NCBI GenBank assembly: GCA_900545495.1
Contig: UQZJ01000008.1
Coordinates: 1-64,000 of the forward strand
DNA from: an uncultured Eubacteriales bacterium
GTDB taxonomy: Bacteria; Bacillota; Clostridia; Oscillospirales; Oscillospiraceae
Reading direction: 5' to 3'
Length of the DNA stretch: 64,000 nucleotides
The position numbers were made by a program, and so were the translations under genes. The notes below the pieces were generated by a model, which was not told the origin of the DNA, ran no database searches, and was given only the letters and a program-made list of their open reading frames with translations. Below are positions 17,350 to 27,321 of this stretch, piece after piece; position 1 is the first letter of the stretch; each line of letters begins with the position of its first letter.

Positions 17350-18489
17350 ATGGCAGAAAACAAACGTGATTATTACGAGGTTCTCGGCGTCAGCAAGGGC
17401 GCGTCGGAGGACGAGATCAAAAAGGCATATAAAAAGCTGGCGCGGAAGTACCACCCGGACATGAACCCCGGCGACAAGGAGGCTGAGGAGAAGTTCAAGG
17501 AGGTCAACGAGGCCAACGAGGTGCTGTCCGACCCGGAGAAGAAGGCGCGGTACGACCAGTTCGGCTTCGCCGGTGTGGATCCCAACTACGGCGCAGGAGG
17601 CGCCGGCGGGGGCTTTAGCGGCGGCTTCGACTTCGGCGATCTGGGCGACATCTTCGGCAGCTTCTTCGGCGGCGGGTTCGGCGGCGGGCAGGCGCGCCGC
17701 AACGGCCCCCAGCGGGGCGAGAGCATCCGCGCCAGCGTGTCCGTGACCTTCAAGGAGGCGGCCTTCGGCTGCGAGAAGGAGGTCACCATCCAGCGCAGCG
17801 AGCAGTGTACCACCTGCAAGGGCAACGGCTGCGCCCCCGGCACCACGCCGGAGATCTGCCCCGACTGTCACGGCAGCGGTGTGGTGCAGGTGCAGCAGCG
17901 CACGCCCATGGGCGTGTTCGCCAGCAGCCGTCCCTGCCAGCGCTGCCACGGCACCGGCAAGATCATCCACCAGCCCTGCACCGACTGCGGCGGCACCGGC
18001 GCGGTACGCAAGCGCAAGACCATCAAGATCAACATCCCCGCCGGTATCGACCACGGCCAGACCATCTCCCTGCGGGGACAGGGCAACGCCGGTAAGAACG
18101 GCGGCCCCGCCGGCGATCTGCTGATCACCGTGATGGTGCAGCCCCACGAGCTGTTCCGCCGGGAGGGCAACGACGTGTTCTGCGAGGCACCCATCACCTT
18201 CAGTCAGGCGGTGCTGGGCGCTACGCTGGAGATCCCCACCATCGACGGACAGGTGAAGTACGATATCCCCGAGGGTACTCAGACCGGCACGGTGTTCCGT
18301 CTGCGGGGCAAGGGCATCCCGGTGCTGAACGGCCGGGGCCGGGGCGACCAGTACGTTACCGTGACCATTGAGACGCCCCGCGGCCTGAACCGCGAGCAGA
18401 AGGACGCGCTGAAGAAGTTCGACGCGGCGCTGGGTGAGGGAAATTACGAGAAGCGCAAGAGCTTTTTCAGCTTCAACAAGAAGAAATAA
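17350..18489 (+). CDS. dnaJ: Co-chaperone DnaJ (Hsp40)
   Basis: 379 residues. The J domain (1-70) has HPD at 35-37, then a Gly/Phe-rich linker, then four zinc-finger CxxCxGxG repeats ([32 protein letters not shown]), then the two beta-sandwich substrate domains. It delivers clients to DnaK and stimulates its ATPase. The ATG at 17350 follows GGAGAG; a GTG at 17335 is a weaker option. It follows dnaK after the hairpin. Confidence 0.97.
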   Translation: MAENKRDYYEVLGVSKGASEDEIKKAYKKLARKYHPDMNPGDKEAEEKFKEVNEANEVLSDPEKKARYDQFGFAGVDPNYGAGGAGGGFSGGFDFGDLGDIFGSFFGGGFGGGQARRNGPQRGESIRASVSVTFKEAAFGCEKEVTIQRSEQCTTCKGNGCAPGTTPEICPDCHGSGVVQVQQRTPMGVFASSRPCQRCHGTGKIIHQPCTDCGGTGAVRKRKTIKINIPAGIDHGQTISLRGQGNAGKNGGPAGDLLITVMVQPHELFRREGNDVFCEAPITFSQAVLGATLEIPTIDGQVKYDIPEGTQTGTVFRLRGKGIPVLNGRGRGDQYVTVTIETPRGLNREQKDALKKFDAALGEGNYEKRKSFFSFNKKK

Positions 18490-18513
18490 GGGTAGGAAGA
18501 AATAAGGTGCTGT

Positions 18514-19323
18514 ATGTATCTGGCTGATTATCACACCCATTCTGACAGCTCGCCCGACGGGAAGGAGTCCATCGCCCGTCTGGCGGAGGCTGCCATTGCC
18601 AAGGGCTTGCAGGAGATCTGCATCACCGACCATGTGGATACCGTCTGCTGGGGCAGCTACGCGCCCCGCTGGGACTACGACTGGGAGAAATCTCTGGGCG
18701 AGCTGGAGGAGGCGCGGCGTCTGTACGGCAACCGGCTGACCATCCGGCTGGGCGCCGAGCTGGGCGAGGCGAATCTGGCCTTTGACCGGGCGGAGCATCT
18801 GCTTTCCCACGCGCCCAAGCTGGATTTTGTCATCGGCTCCGTCCACATGGCAGGGAAAAAATTTGGAAATTTTGACCTGTACTACGTTGAAAAAAATTCG
18901 GAAACGTATTATCATGCACTTATCGACAGTTATCTGGAGGATGTGCTGTCGCTGGCGAGGTGGGGCAAGTTCAGCGTACTGGGCCACCTGACCCTGCCGC
19001 TGCGGTACATCAACGAGAACCTGGGTGAGCGCATGACGTTCGACAGCCACATGGAGCAGGTGGAGGAGATCTTCCGCACCATGATCCCCAAGGGGCTGGG
19101 TATCGAATGCAACACCAACCGGGGCAACACCCCCCTGCCGGACGGCGGCATCCTGCGGCTGTACCGGGAGCTGGGCGGCGAGGTCATCACCCTGGGTTCC
19201 GACGCCCATTCCGGCGACATGGTGGGCTGCGCCATCCGCGAGCGGCAGCAGCTCCTGCGGGACTGCGGATTCCGGTATTTCTGTACATTCGAGGAAGGAA
19301 AGCCCCTTTTCCGACCGCTATAA
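18514..19323 (+). CDS. PHP-domain histidinol-phosphatase-type phosphoesterase
   Basis: 269 residues. Metal-binding PHP motifs are DYHTHSDSSPDG (residues 4-15), ITDHVD, a GAELGE segment, VIGSVHM and a late GSDAHSGDMVG. Length and motifs fit the HisJ/histidinol-phosphatase branch. With no other his genes nearby, a different phosphomonoester or nucleotide substrate is possible. It lies 24 bases after dnaJ and 21 before rpiB, so it may be read from the heat-shock operon. Confidence 0.88.
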   Translation: MYLADYHTHSDSSPDGKESIARLAEAAIAKGLQEICITDHVDTVCWGSYAPRWDYDWEKSLGELEEARRLYGNRLTIRLGAELGEANLAFDRAEHLLSHAPKLDFVIGSVHMAGKKFGNFDLYYVEKNSETYYHALIDSYLEDVLSLARWGKFSVLGHLTLPLRYINENLGERMTFDSHMEQVEEIFRTMIPKGLGIECNTNRGNTPLPDGGILRLYRELGGEVITLGSDAHSGDMVGCAIRERQQLLRDCGFRYFCTFEEGKPLFRPL

Positions 19324-19344
19324 AAGAAAAAGGAGAACACGACC

Positions 19345-19782
<438 letters not shown>

Positions 19783-19792
19783 GGGATCGCCT

Positions 19793-20794
19793 ATGGCAAC
19801 GAGAGGCTACAATAGCTACCGGGGCCGTACCTCCGCCGGAAAGATCGTATTGATCGTGGTGCTTGTCTTGGTGCTGCTGGGCGCCGTGGGGTATCTTGTG
19901 GTGCAGAACTATCTGGTCTACGATGAGGCGGGGCAGGTACATCTGGAGCTGCCCTTCGGTCATCGCGGCCAGGAGGAGCAGACCGATAAGCCGCCGGTGG
20001 AGAATGTGGATATCGACCGGCTGGAGCCGGAGAGCAAGCTGACACCGGTGACGGCGCTCCACGCCGTCCGCCTGCCGGACGACTGTCTGTGGTGGGGCGC
20101 GGACTACATCATGAACACGCTGGCACCCGAGGATATGGTGCTGGCGGTGAAGCGTGAAAACGGCGGCATCACCTACGACACACAGGTGTCTGTACCCCAG
20201 AACGTCGTTGTGGAGCGGGGACGACCACTGGACTGCTTAAAGCAGCTTCTGGCCAGCGACCGCCATACGGTGGGGCGCATCTGCTGCTTTGGCGACTCCG
20301 CCTACGCCCGCGGCCTGCCGGAGACGGCGCTGGTGCGGGAGGACGGCGGCATCTGGTACGATGCCAACGGCGGCGCATGGCTGGACCCCACCAATCCGGC
20401 GGTGCTCAGCTACATCACGTCGCTGGTGTCCGAGTGTGCGGAGCTGGGCTTTGACGAGATATTGCTGGACTGGTTCTGCTACCCGTCCACGGGTGCGCTG
20501 GACGCCATTGCCAACGGCGGCAGCGACCATACCCAGATCCTGACGGACGTTGCCAAGAGCCTGCGCAGCAGTCTGCCGGAGGGCGTGGCGCTGTCGGTGA
20601 CGCTGCGGGGCAGCGGCGACAACGCCCTGACAGTGTCGGAGGCGGCGGAGCTGTTCGACCGCATCTACCTCCCTGCCGGAGAGGACGCGGCAGCGGTGCG
20701 CCGGCAGCTGCCGGAGGGCTACGACCCGGAGACGCGGCTGGTGGTGACGACGGCGGAGGCGCCGGCGTCCGGCAGCTATGTCATTGGAGGCTGA
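19793..20794 (+). CDS. Membrane-anchored putative glycoside hydrolase (DUF4015-like)
   Basis: 333 residues. A short basic N-terminus is followed by one transmembrane anchor (KIVLIVVLVLVLLGAVGYLVVQ), so the bulk is extracellular. A TIM-barrel-like region includes WWGADYIMNTLAPEDMVLAVK and AELGFDEILLDWFCYP, whose acidic pair resembles a glycosyl-hydrolase-like (DUF4015) active site. The substrate is unknown; cell-wall glycan is a guess. The ATG at 19793 follows GAGGGA, ten bases after rpiB, and the operon terminator follows. Confidence 0.72.
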   Translation: MATRGYNSYRGRTSAGKIVLIVVLVLVLLGAVGYLVVQNYLVYDEAGQVHLELPFGHRGQEEQTDKPPVENVDIDRLEPESKLTPVTALHAVRLPDDCLWWGADYIMNTLAPEDMVLAVKRENGGITYDTQVSVPQNVVVERGRPLDCLKQLLASDRHTVGRICCFGDSAYARGLPETALVREDGGIWYDANGGAWLDPTNPAVLSYITSLVSECAELGFDEILLDWFCYPSTGALDAIANGGSDHTQILTDVAKSLRSSLPEGVALSVTLRGSGDNALTVSEAAELFDRIYLPAGEDAAAVRRQLPEGYDPETRLVVTTAEAPASGSYVIGG

Positions 20795-20801
20795 AGCAAA
20801 T

Positions 20802-20840
20802 AAAAGACCGTTCGGCATATTGCCGAACGGCCTTTTTCTT
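20802..20840 (+). terminator. Intrinsic terminator ending the dnaJ-PHP-rpiB group
   Basis: The stem CCGTTCGGCA/TGCCGAACGG with a TAT loop is followed by CCTTTTTCTT. Confidence 0.85.
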
Positions 20841-20843
20841 GTG

Positions 20844-20872
20844 TTGACAACAGCGTGAACCGTTGTTATCAT
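20844..20872 (+). promoter_or_regulatory. Promoter of the zinc-ribbon membrane protein gene
   Basis: A perfect TTGACA (20844-20849), a 17-base spacer and TATCAT (20867-20872). Confidence 0.8.
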
Positions 20873-20903
20873 GGTGATATAACATAGAAAAGGAGAGGGT
20901 CCC

Positions 20904-21611
20904 ATGAAGCAATTGATTTTTCTGATCATCGCGGTGGTTCTCGCCATTGCCGCAACCGTGTTGGCATTCATCTTCGTCGTGCCGGAAAAGCGCCGGGAGA
21001 AGCTGAATGCCTTCGGCAAATTCCTGCACGACTTATGCAGCTTCAAATTCCTGGTGGTGGAAAAGATCCTGCAGGCGCTGTACATCTTCTCCACGGCCTT
21101 CATCATCCTCTACGGCGTGCTCCAGCTGTTCAACGTCCAGAGAGATTACTGGACTGGCGCGAGCAGATGGATGGGCGGCACCGGCCTGCTGTGCATCATC
21201 GTGGGCCCCATCGCCGTTCGCCTCAGCTATGAGCTGATGATGATGGCCATTCTGCTGGTGAAAAATGTCATCTCCATCAACCGTAAACTGGCGGACGAGA
21301 CCGGCAGCGCCGGCGGGGATGTGTTTGCCGCCCCCGATGTGGAGGAGCTGAAGAAGGCTATCCAGCGCAAGGAGCCCCAGCCGCAGCCTCCGGTGCAGCC
21401 CCAGTCTCCGTACCAGCAGCCCCAGCCTCCGTATCAACCGCAGCCCCAGCCCCCGGTTCAGTCCCAGCCGGAGCCCCAGCCCCAGCCTCCGGTGCAGCCG
21501 CAGCCCGTCTGGGAGGAGCCTGCCCGTCCCGCTCAGTTCTGTCGTGAGTGCGGCAGCAGACTGGAAAACGGCGTTTGCCCCCAGTGCGGGAAGCCCGCGC
21601 AGGAGCAGTAA
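20904..21611 (+). CDS. Membrane protein with proline/glutamine repeat linker and C-terminal zinc ribbon
   Basis: 235 residues. There are three hydrophobic segments (residues 4-25, ~50-72 and ~90-115), then a cytosolic arm. Residues ~150-205 are a low-complexity linker of repeated QPQPPVQPQ-type units. The end is a zinc ribbon with CRECG and CPQCG pairs. Such DZR-type ribbons often mediate protein contacts. I do not recognise a named family. It has its own promoter and terminator. Confidence 0.75.
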   Translation: MKQLIFLIIAVVLAIAATVLAFIFVVPEKRREKLNAFGKFLHDLCSFKFLVVEKILQALYIFSTAFIILYGVLQLFNVQRDYWTGASRWMGGTGLLCIIVGPIAVRLSYELMMMAILLVKNVISINRKLADETGSAGGDVFAAPDVEELKKAIQRKEPQPQPPVQPQSPYQQPQPPYQPQPQPPVQSQPEPQPQPPVQPQPVWEEPARPAQFCRECGSRLENGVCPQCGKPAQEQ

Positions 21612-21623
21612 GCGTCAGCATAG

Positions 21624-21663
21624 TAAAAAAAGACCGTCCGGCGTATGCCGGACGGTCTTTTTA
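21624..21663. terminator. Bidirectional terminator, zinc-ribbon gene / buk
   Basis: The stem AGACCGTCCGGC/GCCGGACGGTCT with a GTAT loop is flanked by A7 and T5. Confidence 0.88.
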
Positions 21664-21675
21664 GCTGCGGATAGA

Positions 21676-22767
21676 TCAGTTGTTGTCGTCGGGACGGGGA
21701 CGGCGGTACTCCAGTGCCGGCTCCTCGCCCTTGAGCACGCGGAGAGCGCCCTGCGCCAGCGCCAGCAGCTCGTCCTCGCCGGGGTAGACGGTGATGGGGG
21801 CGATCCAGCCGACCATCTCGGAGATGGCATCCACCGTCTCCTTGCCATAGGCGATGCCGCCGGTGAGGATGATCTGATCCACCTTGCCGTGCATAACGGC
21901 GGCCATGGCGCCGATCTCCTTGCCGATCTGATAGTGGAACGCGTCCACCACACCGGCGATCTTCTTATCGTGTTCGGCCTGCGCCAGCAGATAGCGCATG
22001 TCGTTGGAGCCGGTGTAGGCCACCAGACCGCCGCGGCCGGACAGCATACGGTGCATCTCAGCCTCGCTGTACTTGCCGGAGTAGCACTGCTTCACCAGCT
22101 GGCCGGTGGGCAGGGAGCCGGAGCGCTCGGGAGAGAAGGGACCCTCGCCGTCCAGTGCGTTCTGGGTGTCCACCACGCTGCCCTTCATGTGGGCGCCGAT
22201 GGAAACGCCGCCGCCCATGTGGCAGACGATGAGGTTCAGATCCTGGTAGCGCTTGCCGTTTTCCTTGGCGAAGCGCTTGGCCACGGCCTTCTGGTTCAGG
22301 GCGTGGAAAATGCTGACACGCTGGAACAGGGGATGACCGGCATAGCGCGCCACATCAGCCATCTCATCGATGACCACAGGGTCAACGATGTAGGAGGGGA
22401 TGCCCAGCTCGTCGCCGATCTCGCGGGCGATCAGGCCGCCCAGGTTGGAGGCGTGCTGACCCTGAATGCCGATGGTGCAGTCCGTGACCATGTTGTCGTT
22501 GACGGCGTAGGTGCCGCCGCGGATGGGACGCAGCAGACCGCCGCGGCCGCTGACGGCGGACAGGGTGCGGGCGTCGATGCCCTGCTCGCGCAGCGCGCGC
22601 ATGACCAAGTCGCGGCGCCAATCCTTCTGGGCGGCGATGCTGTTGAACTGGGCAACTTCCTCCGCGCTGTGGCGCAGGGTCTTGTCGAAGAGCAGCTGCT
22701 CGTCCTCGTACACACCGATCTTGGTAGAGGTGGAGCCGGGATTGATCACGAGAATTCTGTAAGACAT
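21676..22767 (-). CDS. buk: Butyrate kinase
   Basis: 363 residues, in the butyrate kinase size range. The acetokinase-family phosphate motif [19 protein letters not shown] is at the N-terminus, followed by [14 protein letters not shown] and [14 protein letters not shown]. The enzyme converts butyryl-phosphate and ADP to butyrate and ATP, or runs in reverse. The ATG at 22767 follows AGGAGG. No phosphotransbutyrylase (ptb) is adjacent, unlike classic ptb-buk operons; branched-chain acyl substrates are also possible. Confidence 0.92.
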   Translation of the reverse strand: MSYRILVINPGSTSTKIGVYEDEQLLFDKTLRHSAEEVAQFNSIAAQKDWRRDLVMRALREQGIDARTLSAVSGRGGLLRPIRGGTYAVNDNMVTDCTIGIQGQHASNLGGLIAREIGDELGIPSYIVDPVVIDEMADVARYAGHPLFQRVSIFHALNQKAVAKRFAKENGKRYQDLNLIVCHMGGGVSIGAHMKGSVVDTQNALDGEGPFSPERSGSLPTGQLVKQCYSGKYSEAEMHRMLSGRGGLVAYTGSNDMRYLLAQAEHDKKIAGVVDAFHYQIGKEIGAMAAVMHGKVDQIILTGGIAYGKETVDAISEMVGWIAPITVYPGEDELLALAQGALRVLKGEEPALEYRRPRPDDNN

Positions 22768-22838
22768 TGTGGGTTTCCTCCTAAGTTTATTTGTTCCGTT
22801 CAGCGCCGTGATCGACGCCGTGTAAATTGCCACAGAAC

Positions 22839-22867
22839 ATTATACAAAATCTTTTCGCTTCTGTAAA
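22839..22867 (-). promoter_or_regulatory. Promoter of buk
   Basis: On the minus strand, TTTACA (22862-22867), a 17-base spacer and TATAAT (22839-22844). Confidence 0.75.
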
Positions 22868-22918
22868 TGGGTTTTCCCTAAAAAGTGGCGGCTTTTTACC
22901 TCTTAACGGGAGAATGCA

Positions 22919-22947
22919 TTGACAAAGCGGCCGGTATGCCCTAAAAT
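22919..22947 (+). promoter_or_regulatory. Promoter of metG
   Basis: TTGACA (22919-22924), a 17-base spacer and TAAAAT (22942-22947), 68 bases before the start. I see no T-box in the short leader. Confidence 0.8.
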
Positions 22948-23015
22948 AATAAGATTAGTACCCGTATTTTGAGCCGTCCTTCCATTCGGGGCGGCGGAAA
23001 AGGAGATAAAGACCC

Positions 23016-24980
23016 ATGGAGAAGAAGACGTTTTATATCACAACGCCCATTTACTATCCGTCGGACAAGCTGCACATCGGCCACACCTACTGCACCGTGG
23101 CCACCGACGCCATCGCCCGCTATAAGCGCTTGCAGGGCTATGACGTGATGTTCCTCACCGGCACCGACGAGCACGGCCAGAAGATCGAGACGAAGGCGGA
23201 GGAGGCCGGCATGACGCCGCAGGCCTTCGTGGACCGCATCGTGGAGGGCGAGCGGGGCGTGCTGGATCTGTGGAAGCTGATGAACATCTCCAACGACCGG
23301 TTCATCCGCACCACCGACGACTACCACTGCGCCGCCGTGCAGAAGATCTTCAAGAAGATGTACGACAACGGCGACATCTACAAGGGCGCCTATAAGGGCA
23401 AGTACTGCACCCCCTGCGAGTCCTTCTGGACGGAGAGCCAGCTGGTGGACGGCAAGTGTCCCGACTGCGGCCGCGAGGTCCACGACGCCGAGGAGGAGGC
23501 ATACTTCTTCCGCCTGAGCAAGTACGCCGACCGTGTTCAGCACCTGCTGGAGGACACCGACTTTTTGCAGCCCCGCACCCGCGTCAACGAGATGGTGAAC
23601 AACTTCATCAAGCCGGGTCTGGAGGATCTGTGCGTCAGCCGTACCAGCTTCAAGTGGGGCATCCCTGTGGACTTCGACCCCGGCCATGTGGTCTATGTGT
23701 GGGTGGACGCTCTGTTCAACTACTGCACGGCGCTGGGCTTCGACAACGACCGCTACAACGACTACGACAAGTATTGGCCCGCCGATTACCACATCGTGGG
23801 CAAGGAGATCGTCCGGTTCCACTCCATCATCTGGCCCGCCATGCTCATGAGCATGGGTATGCCCCTGCCCAAGCACGTCTACGGCCACGGCTGGCTGGTC
23901 ATCGACGGCGGCAAGATGTCCAAATCCAAGGGCAACGTGGTGGATCCCTATGTACTGGCGGAGCTGTTCGGCGTGGACGCGCTGCGCTTCTTCCTGCTGC
24001 GCACCTTCCCCTTCGGCTCTGACGGCAACTTCTCCAACGAGCTGCTGATCTCCACCATCAACACCGACCTTGCCAACAAGCTGGGCAATCTGGTGAGCCG
24101 TACCACCGGCATGGTGGAAAAGTACTTCGGCGGCAAGCTGCCCGCCGACCGGGAGGATTCCCCGGAGGACTGCGACCTGAAAAAGACCGTGTGCGCCCTG
24201 CGCGACCGGTACGAGGCGGAGATGGAGAAGCTCCAGCTCCAGAACAGTCTGGACGAGATCTTCAAGGTCATCGACCGTGCCAACAAGTATATCGACGAGA
24301 CGGCGCCGTGGACGCTGGGCAAGGACGAGAGCAAGCGCGTCCGTCTGGCCACGGTGCTGTACAACCTGCTGGAGACCATCCGCGTTTGCACCGCGCTGTT
24401 ACAGCCGGTGATGCCGGAGAGCTGCGGCAAGATCTTCGCCAAGATCGGCGCAGATGACGCCGCCCGCACCTGGGACAATGCCAACGTGTGGGGCGTGCTG
24501 CCTGCCGAGGCACAGGTCAGCAAGGGCGAGAACCTGTTCCCCCGCGTGGACGTGGAGGCGACGCTGGAGAAGCTCAACGCCATGCAGGAGGCTCAGAAGA
24601 AGGCCGCCCTCCCCGCTGTGGAGGTGGAGCCCTTCGCCGCCGAGGATGTGGATTTCGACACCTTCCTGAAGTCCGACTTCCGCGCCGTGAAGATCAAGGG
24701 CTGCGAGGCGGTGAAGAAGTCCGACAAGCTGCTGAAGTTCACGCTGGACGACGGCAGCGGCACCGACCGTATTATCGTCTCCGGCATCCACCACTACTAC
24801 GAGCCGGAGCAGCTCATCGGCAAGACTGCCGTGGCCATCGTGAACCTGCCGCCCCGTAAGATGATGGGCATCCCCTCCTGCGGTATGCTGCTCTCCGCCG
24901 TCCACAAGGAGAAGGGTGAGGAGAAGCTGCACCTGATGCTCATTGACGACAGCGTTCCCGCCGGCGCCAAGCTCTGCTGA
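23016..24980 (+). CDS. metG: Methionyl-tRNA synthetase
   Basis: 654 residues. The class I signature HIGH is at 20-23 and KMSKS near residue 300. A zinc knuckle is formed by CTPC and CPDC around 130-150. The anticodon-binding helical domain follows, and the C-terminal ~110 residues are a tRNA-binding OB fold (FLKSDFRAVKIKGCEAV, NLPPRKMMGIPSCGML). It charges tRNA-Met. The ATG follows AAAAGGAG. Confidence 0.97.
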   Translation: MEKKTFYITTPIYYPSDKLHIGHTYCTVATDAIARYKRLQGYDVMFLTGTDEHGQKIETKAEEAGMTPQAFVDRIVEGERGVLDLWKLMNISNDRFIRTTDDYHCAAVQKIFKKMYDNGDIYKGAYKGKYCTPCESFWTESQLVDGKCPDCGREVHDAEEEAYFFRLSKYADRVQHLLEDTDFLQPRTRVNEMVNNFIKPGLEDLCVSRTSFKWGIPVDFDPGHVVYVWVDALFNYCTALGFDNDRYNDYDKYWPADYHIVGKEIVRFHSIIWPAMLMSMGMPLPKHVYGHGWLVIDGGKMSKSKGNVVDPYVLAELFGVDALRFFLLRTFPFGSDGNFSNELLISTINTDLANKLGNLVSRTTGMVEKYFGGKLPADREDSPEDCDLKKTVCALRDRYEAEMEKLQLQNSLDEIFKVIDRANKYIDETAPWTLGKDESKRVRLATVLYNLLETIRVCTALLQPVMPESCGKIFAKIGADDAARTWDNANVWGVLPAEAQVSKGENLFPRVDVEATLEKLNAMQEAQKKAALPAVEVEPFAAEDVDFDTFLKSDFRAVKIKGCEAVKKSDKLLKFTLDDGSGTDRIIVSGIHHYYEPEQLIGKTAVAIVNLPPRKMMGIPSCGMLLSAVHKEKGEEKLHLMLIDDSVPAGAKLC

Positions 24981-25037
24981 GCCGCCTGCCTGCGGGGATA
25001 GACCTGGCACCGTCACGCGCAGCGCCGCTATAGGATG

Positions 25038-25080
25038 AAAAGGAGCATCCACCCTGTATGGGTGGATGCTCCTTTTTTTA
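25038..25080 (+). terminator. Intrinsic terminator of metG
   Basis: The stem AAGGAGCATCCACCC/GGGTGGATGCTCCTT is followed by T7; it also serves the convergent yitT gene. Confidence 0.9.
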
Positions 25081-25105
25081 TAAGGTTGTTTGGCGGGGCA
25101 ATGCC

Positions 25106-25972
25106 TTACAGGCCGCCGGCCTCGTAGGAGCCGAAGCCCTTGCCCAGCACCTCGTTGGCGTCATAGACGATGATGAAGGCGTCGGGGTCCACCTGCTGCA
25201 CCCGCTTTTTCAGCTGGATGATCTGGTTTTTGCCGAAGGCGCAGAGGATCACCTTCCGCGCCTGATGGGTATAGCCGCCCTCGCCGCTGAGCAGGGTGAT
25301 GCCCCGGTTCATGTCCAGCAGCGCGGCGGTCAGCTCCTCGTAGCGGTCGGACACGATGCACGCCACCTTGGAGCGCTTGCCGCCGTACACCACCCGATCC
25401 ATGATGAGGGAGATCAGGTACAGGGACGCCACGGCATACAGGCCGCGGCTCAGGTCGTGGAACGCCAGCGTGTACAGCACCACGACCAGCCCGTCCAGCA
25501 GGCTGCACAGCGCACCGATGGACACGCGCTCCAGCCGCAGCCGCAGCAGCCGCGCCGCCAGATTGGTGCCGCCCACGGTGGCGGTCTGCCGCAGCATCAG
25601 GCCGCAGCCGGTACCCACCAGCACAGCGCCGTACACGCAGGCCAGCACCGGCTCGATGGGCGGGAACGTCACGAACTGATCCAGCAGGTCGATGAGCAGG
25701 GAACTGACCAGCATGGCATACAGCGAGGCCATCAGCCAGTCCCGTCCCACCTTCTTCCAGATCAGGAAGAACAGCGGCAGGTTCATCAGCAGTACCTGCA
25801 CGCCCACGGGGAACTCCGGAATAAACAGTCCGATCACCTGCGCAAGGCCGGTGAAGCCGCCCATGCACATCTGGTTGGGGGCATAGAACCAGCAGAAGCC
25901 CAGCGCATACAGCGCGCACCCCAGTGTGATCTGGGCAAAGCGCAGCAGCGAGTGACGAAAAGTGTTCCCCAT
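25106..25972 (-). CDS. YitT-family membrane protein
   Basis: 288 residues. There are five or six hydrophobic helices in the first ~190 residues (for example TLGCALYALGFCWFYAPNQM with the conserved GGFTGLAQ), then a cytosolic DUF2179 domain with KVILCAFGKNQIIQLKKRVQ. The family is widespread in Firmicutes, and its transport role is not settled. The ATG at 25972 follows GGGGGAGGT. Confidence 0.92.
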   Translation of the reverse strand: MGNTFRHSLLRFAQITLGCALYALGFCWFYAPNQMCMGGFTGLAQVIGLFIPEFPVGVQVLLMNLPLFFLIWKKVGRDWLMASLYAMLVSSLLIDLLDQFVTFPPIEPVLACVYGAVLVGTGCGLMLRQTATVGGTNLAARLLRLRLERVSIGALCSLLDGLVVVLYTLAFHDLSRGLYAVASLYLISLIMDRVVYGGKRSKVACIVSDRYEELTAALLDMNRGITLLSGEGGYTHQARKVILCAFGKNQIIQLKKRVQQVDPDAFIIVYDANEVLGKGFGSYEAGGL

Positions 25973-26103
25973 GCAGCAAACCTCCCCCAAAAAGCCGCCA
26001 AAACGGCAATCTATATCCGGAGGCCATCCTATCAGGCGGCGCGGGGTTTGTAAAATAGACATTTTTCCCATCCGACATGAATTGAATTCATGCCAAAAGC
26101 GGC

Positions 26104-26131
26104 AAAAAGCACAGGCATGGCCTGTGCTTTC
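26104..26131 (-). terminator. Terminator of the LysR gene
   Basis: On the minus strand AAAGCACAGG/CCTGTGCTTT is followed by a short T run. Confidence 0.75.
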
Positions 26132-26140
26132 CCGGTATGG

Positions 26141-27034
26141 TCAGCTGCGGGGCGGCGCTTCCTCCCCACAGAGCATTTCGGCGGCGCAGCGGCAGAAGGT
26201 CTCGGCGGCGGGGCTCAGACGGTGCTGGGGCAGCGTAGCCAGACAGATGGTGCGGGTGGGCCGCCCCGCCAGATAGCGCAGGCACACCCGGCGGTCGTCG
26301 TGGTCGGCCAGCAGCATCCGGGGCAGGATGGTCACGCCCCGAGCCTGTCCCACCAGCGAGAGGGCGGCGTAGTCGCTGCTGACGCTGGCGCCCTCCGTTA
26401 CGGCACAGCCCGCCCGGCGCAGGATATCCCCCACGTCGTAGTCGACGCCCTCGGCGGGGACGATGACCCGCTGCTGCCGCAGCTGCTCCGGCGGCACCTC
26501 CTCCAGCGCGCACAGCTCGTGGCCGTGGGGCAGCACCAGCAGCAGCTCGTCCTCCACCAGCGGCGTCAGGCGGAAGGGCTGCTTGGTGGCGGCGGACAGA
26601 AAGCCCACATCCACCTTCTTTTTCAGGATCCACGTCTCCACGTCCTCGTAGCTGCCGTCCTGAAAGCGGATCTGCACGGCGGGGAAGCGCCGGGCCATAT
26701 GCTCGATCAGCTCCGGCAGCCAGCGGATGGCCACGCTGCTGATGCAGCCCACCGAGACGGTGCCGGATACGCGGTCGCTCAGCTCCCCCGCCTTCTGTAT
26801 CAGCCGCTCCTGCGCGGTCAGCATGGCGGCGGCGTAGGGCAGCAGCGCCCTGCCGTTCTCCGTCAGGCAGACGCCCATGTGCAGACGCTGCAAAAGCTGT
26901 GTGCCTAAGCTCTGCTCCAGCCGGCGCAGGGCGTGGCTGGCGGCGGACTGGGTGTAGCCCAGCTCCGCGGCGGCGCGGGTGATGTTGCCCAGCTCTGCGG
27001 CACGGGTGAATAGCTTCAGATCGTTGACGTCCAT
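26141..27034 (-). CDS. LysR-family transcriptional regulator
   Basis: 297 residues. The N-terminal winged helix (LKLFTRAAELGNITRAAAELGYTQSAASHALRRLEQSLG) and the substrate-binding domain with SGTVSVGCISSVAIRWLPELI are classic. It is divergent from lpdA across 287 bp, a typical LysR layout, so lpdA is the likely target. The ligand is unknown. The ATG at 27034 follows AGGAGC. Confidence 0.93.
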   Translation of the reverse strand: MDVNDLKLFTRAAELGNITRAAAELGYTQSAASHALRRLEQSLGTQLLQRLHMGVCLTENGRALLPYAAAMLTAQERLIQKAGELSDRVSGTVSVGCISSVAIRWLPELIEHMARRFPAVQIRFQDGSYEDVETWILKKKVDVGFLSAATKQPFRLTPLVEDELLLVLPHGHELCALEEVPPEQLRQQRVIVPAEGVDYDVGDILRRAGCAVTEGASVSSDYAALSLVGQARGVTILPRMLLADHDDRRVCLRYLAGRPTRTICLATLPQHRLSPAAETFCRCAAEMLCGEEAPPRS

Positions 27035-27241
27035 ACATTGCTCCTATATCTGCGGGGCGCGGCGGGGAACCGCGCCGACTCTGCTGCATTCTTGCGGCGA
27101 CCCGGCGGCTCTGCGCGGGTCAAATATTAGTATACACCGGGCTTGCGGCGGACAAAAGACGTGATTTTGTCCAAAAACCCTCTCCCCTGCCCGTCAATAT
27201 CGACAAAGGCGCGGCGTCCCGGCGCCGCGGGGCGATAGGGG

Positions 27242-27269
27242 TTGACATTTATCGGGCAAATGTTATAGT
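27242..27269 (+). promoter_or_regulatory. Promoter of lpdA
   Basis: TTGACA (27242-27247), a 16-base spacer and TATAGT (27264-27269), 52 bases before the start codon and divergent from the LysR gene. Confidence 0.75.
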
Positions 27270-27321
27270 GAGAGAACAACTGCATGGGCAGTGATTACGA
27301 ATATTTGGAGGGTCACATACC

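Noticed and set aside
21361..21505. CRISPR-like array in the repetitive stretch
   Set aside because: The repeats are in-frame proline/glutamine codons of irregular length with no spacers.
22768..23015. T-box or SAM riboswitch upstream of metG
   Set aside because: The distance from promoter to start is too short (about 60 bases) and no specifier or terminator stem is visible.
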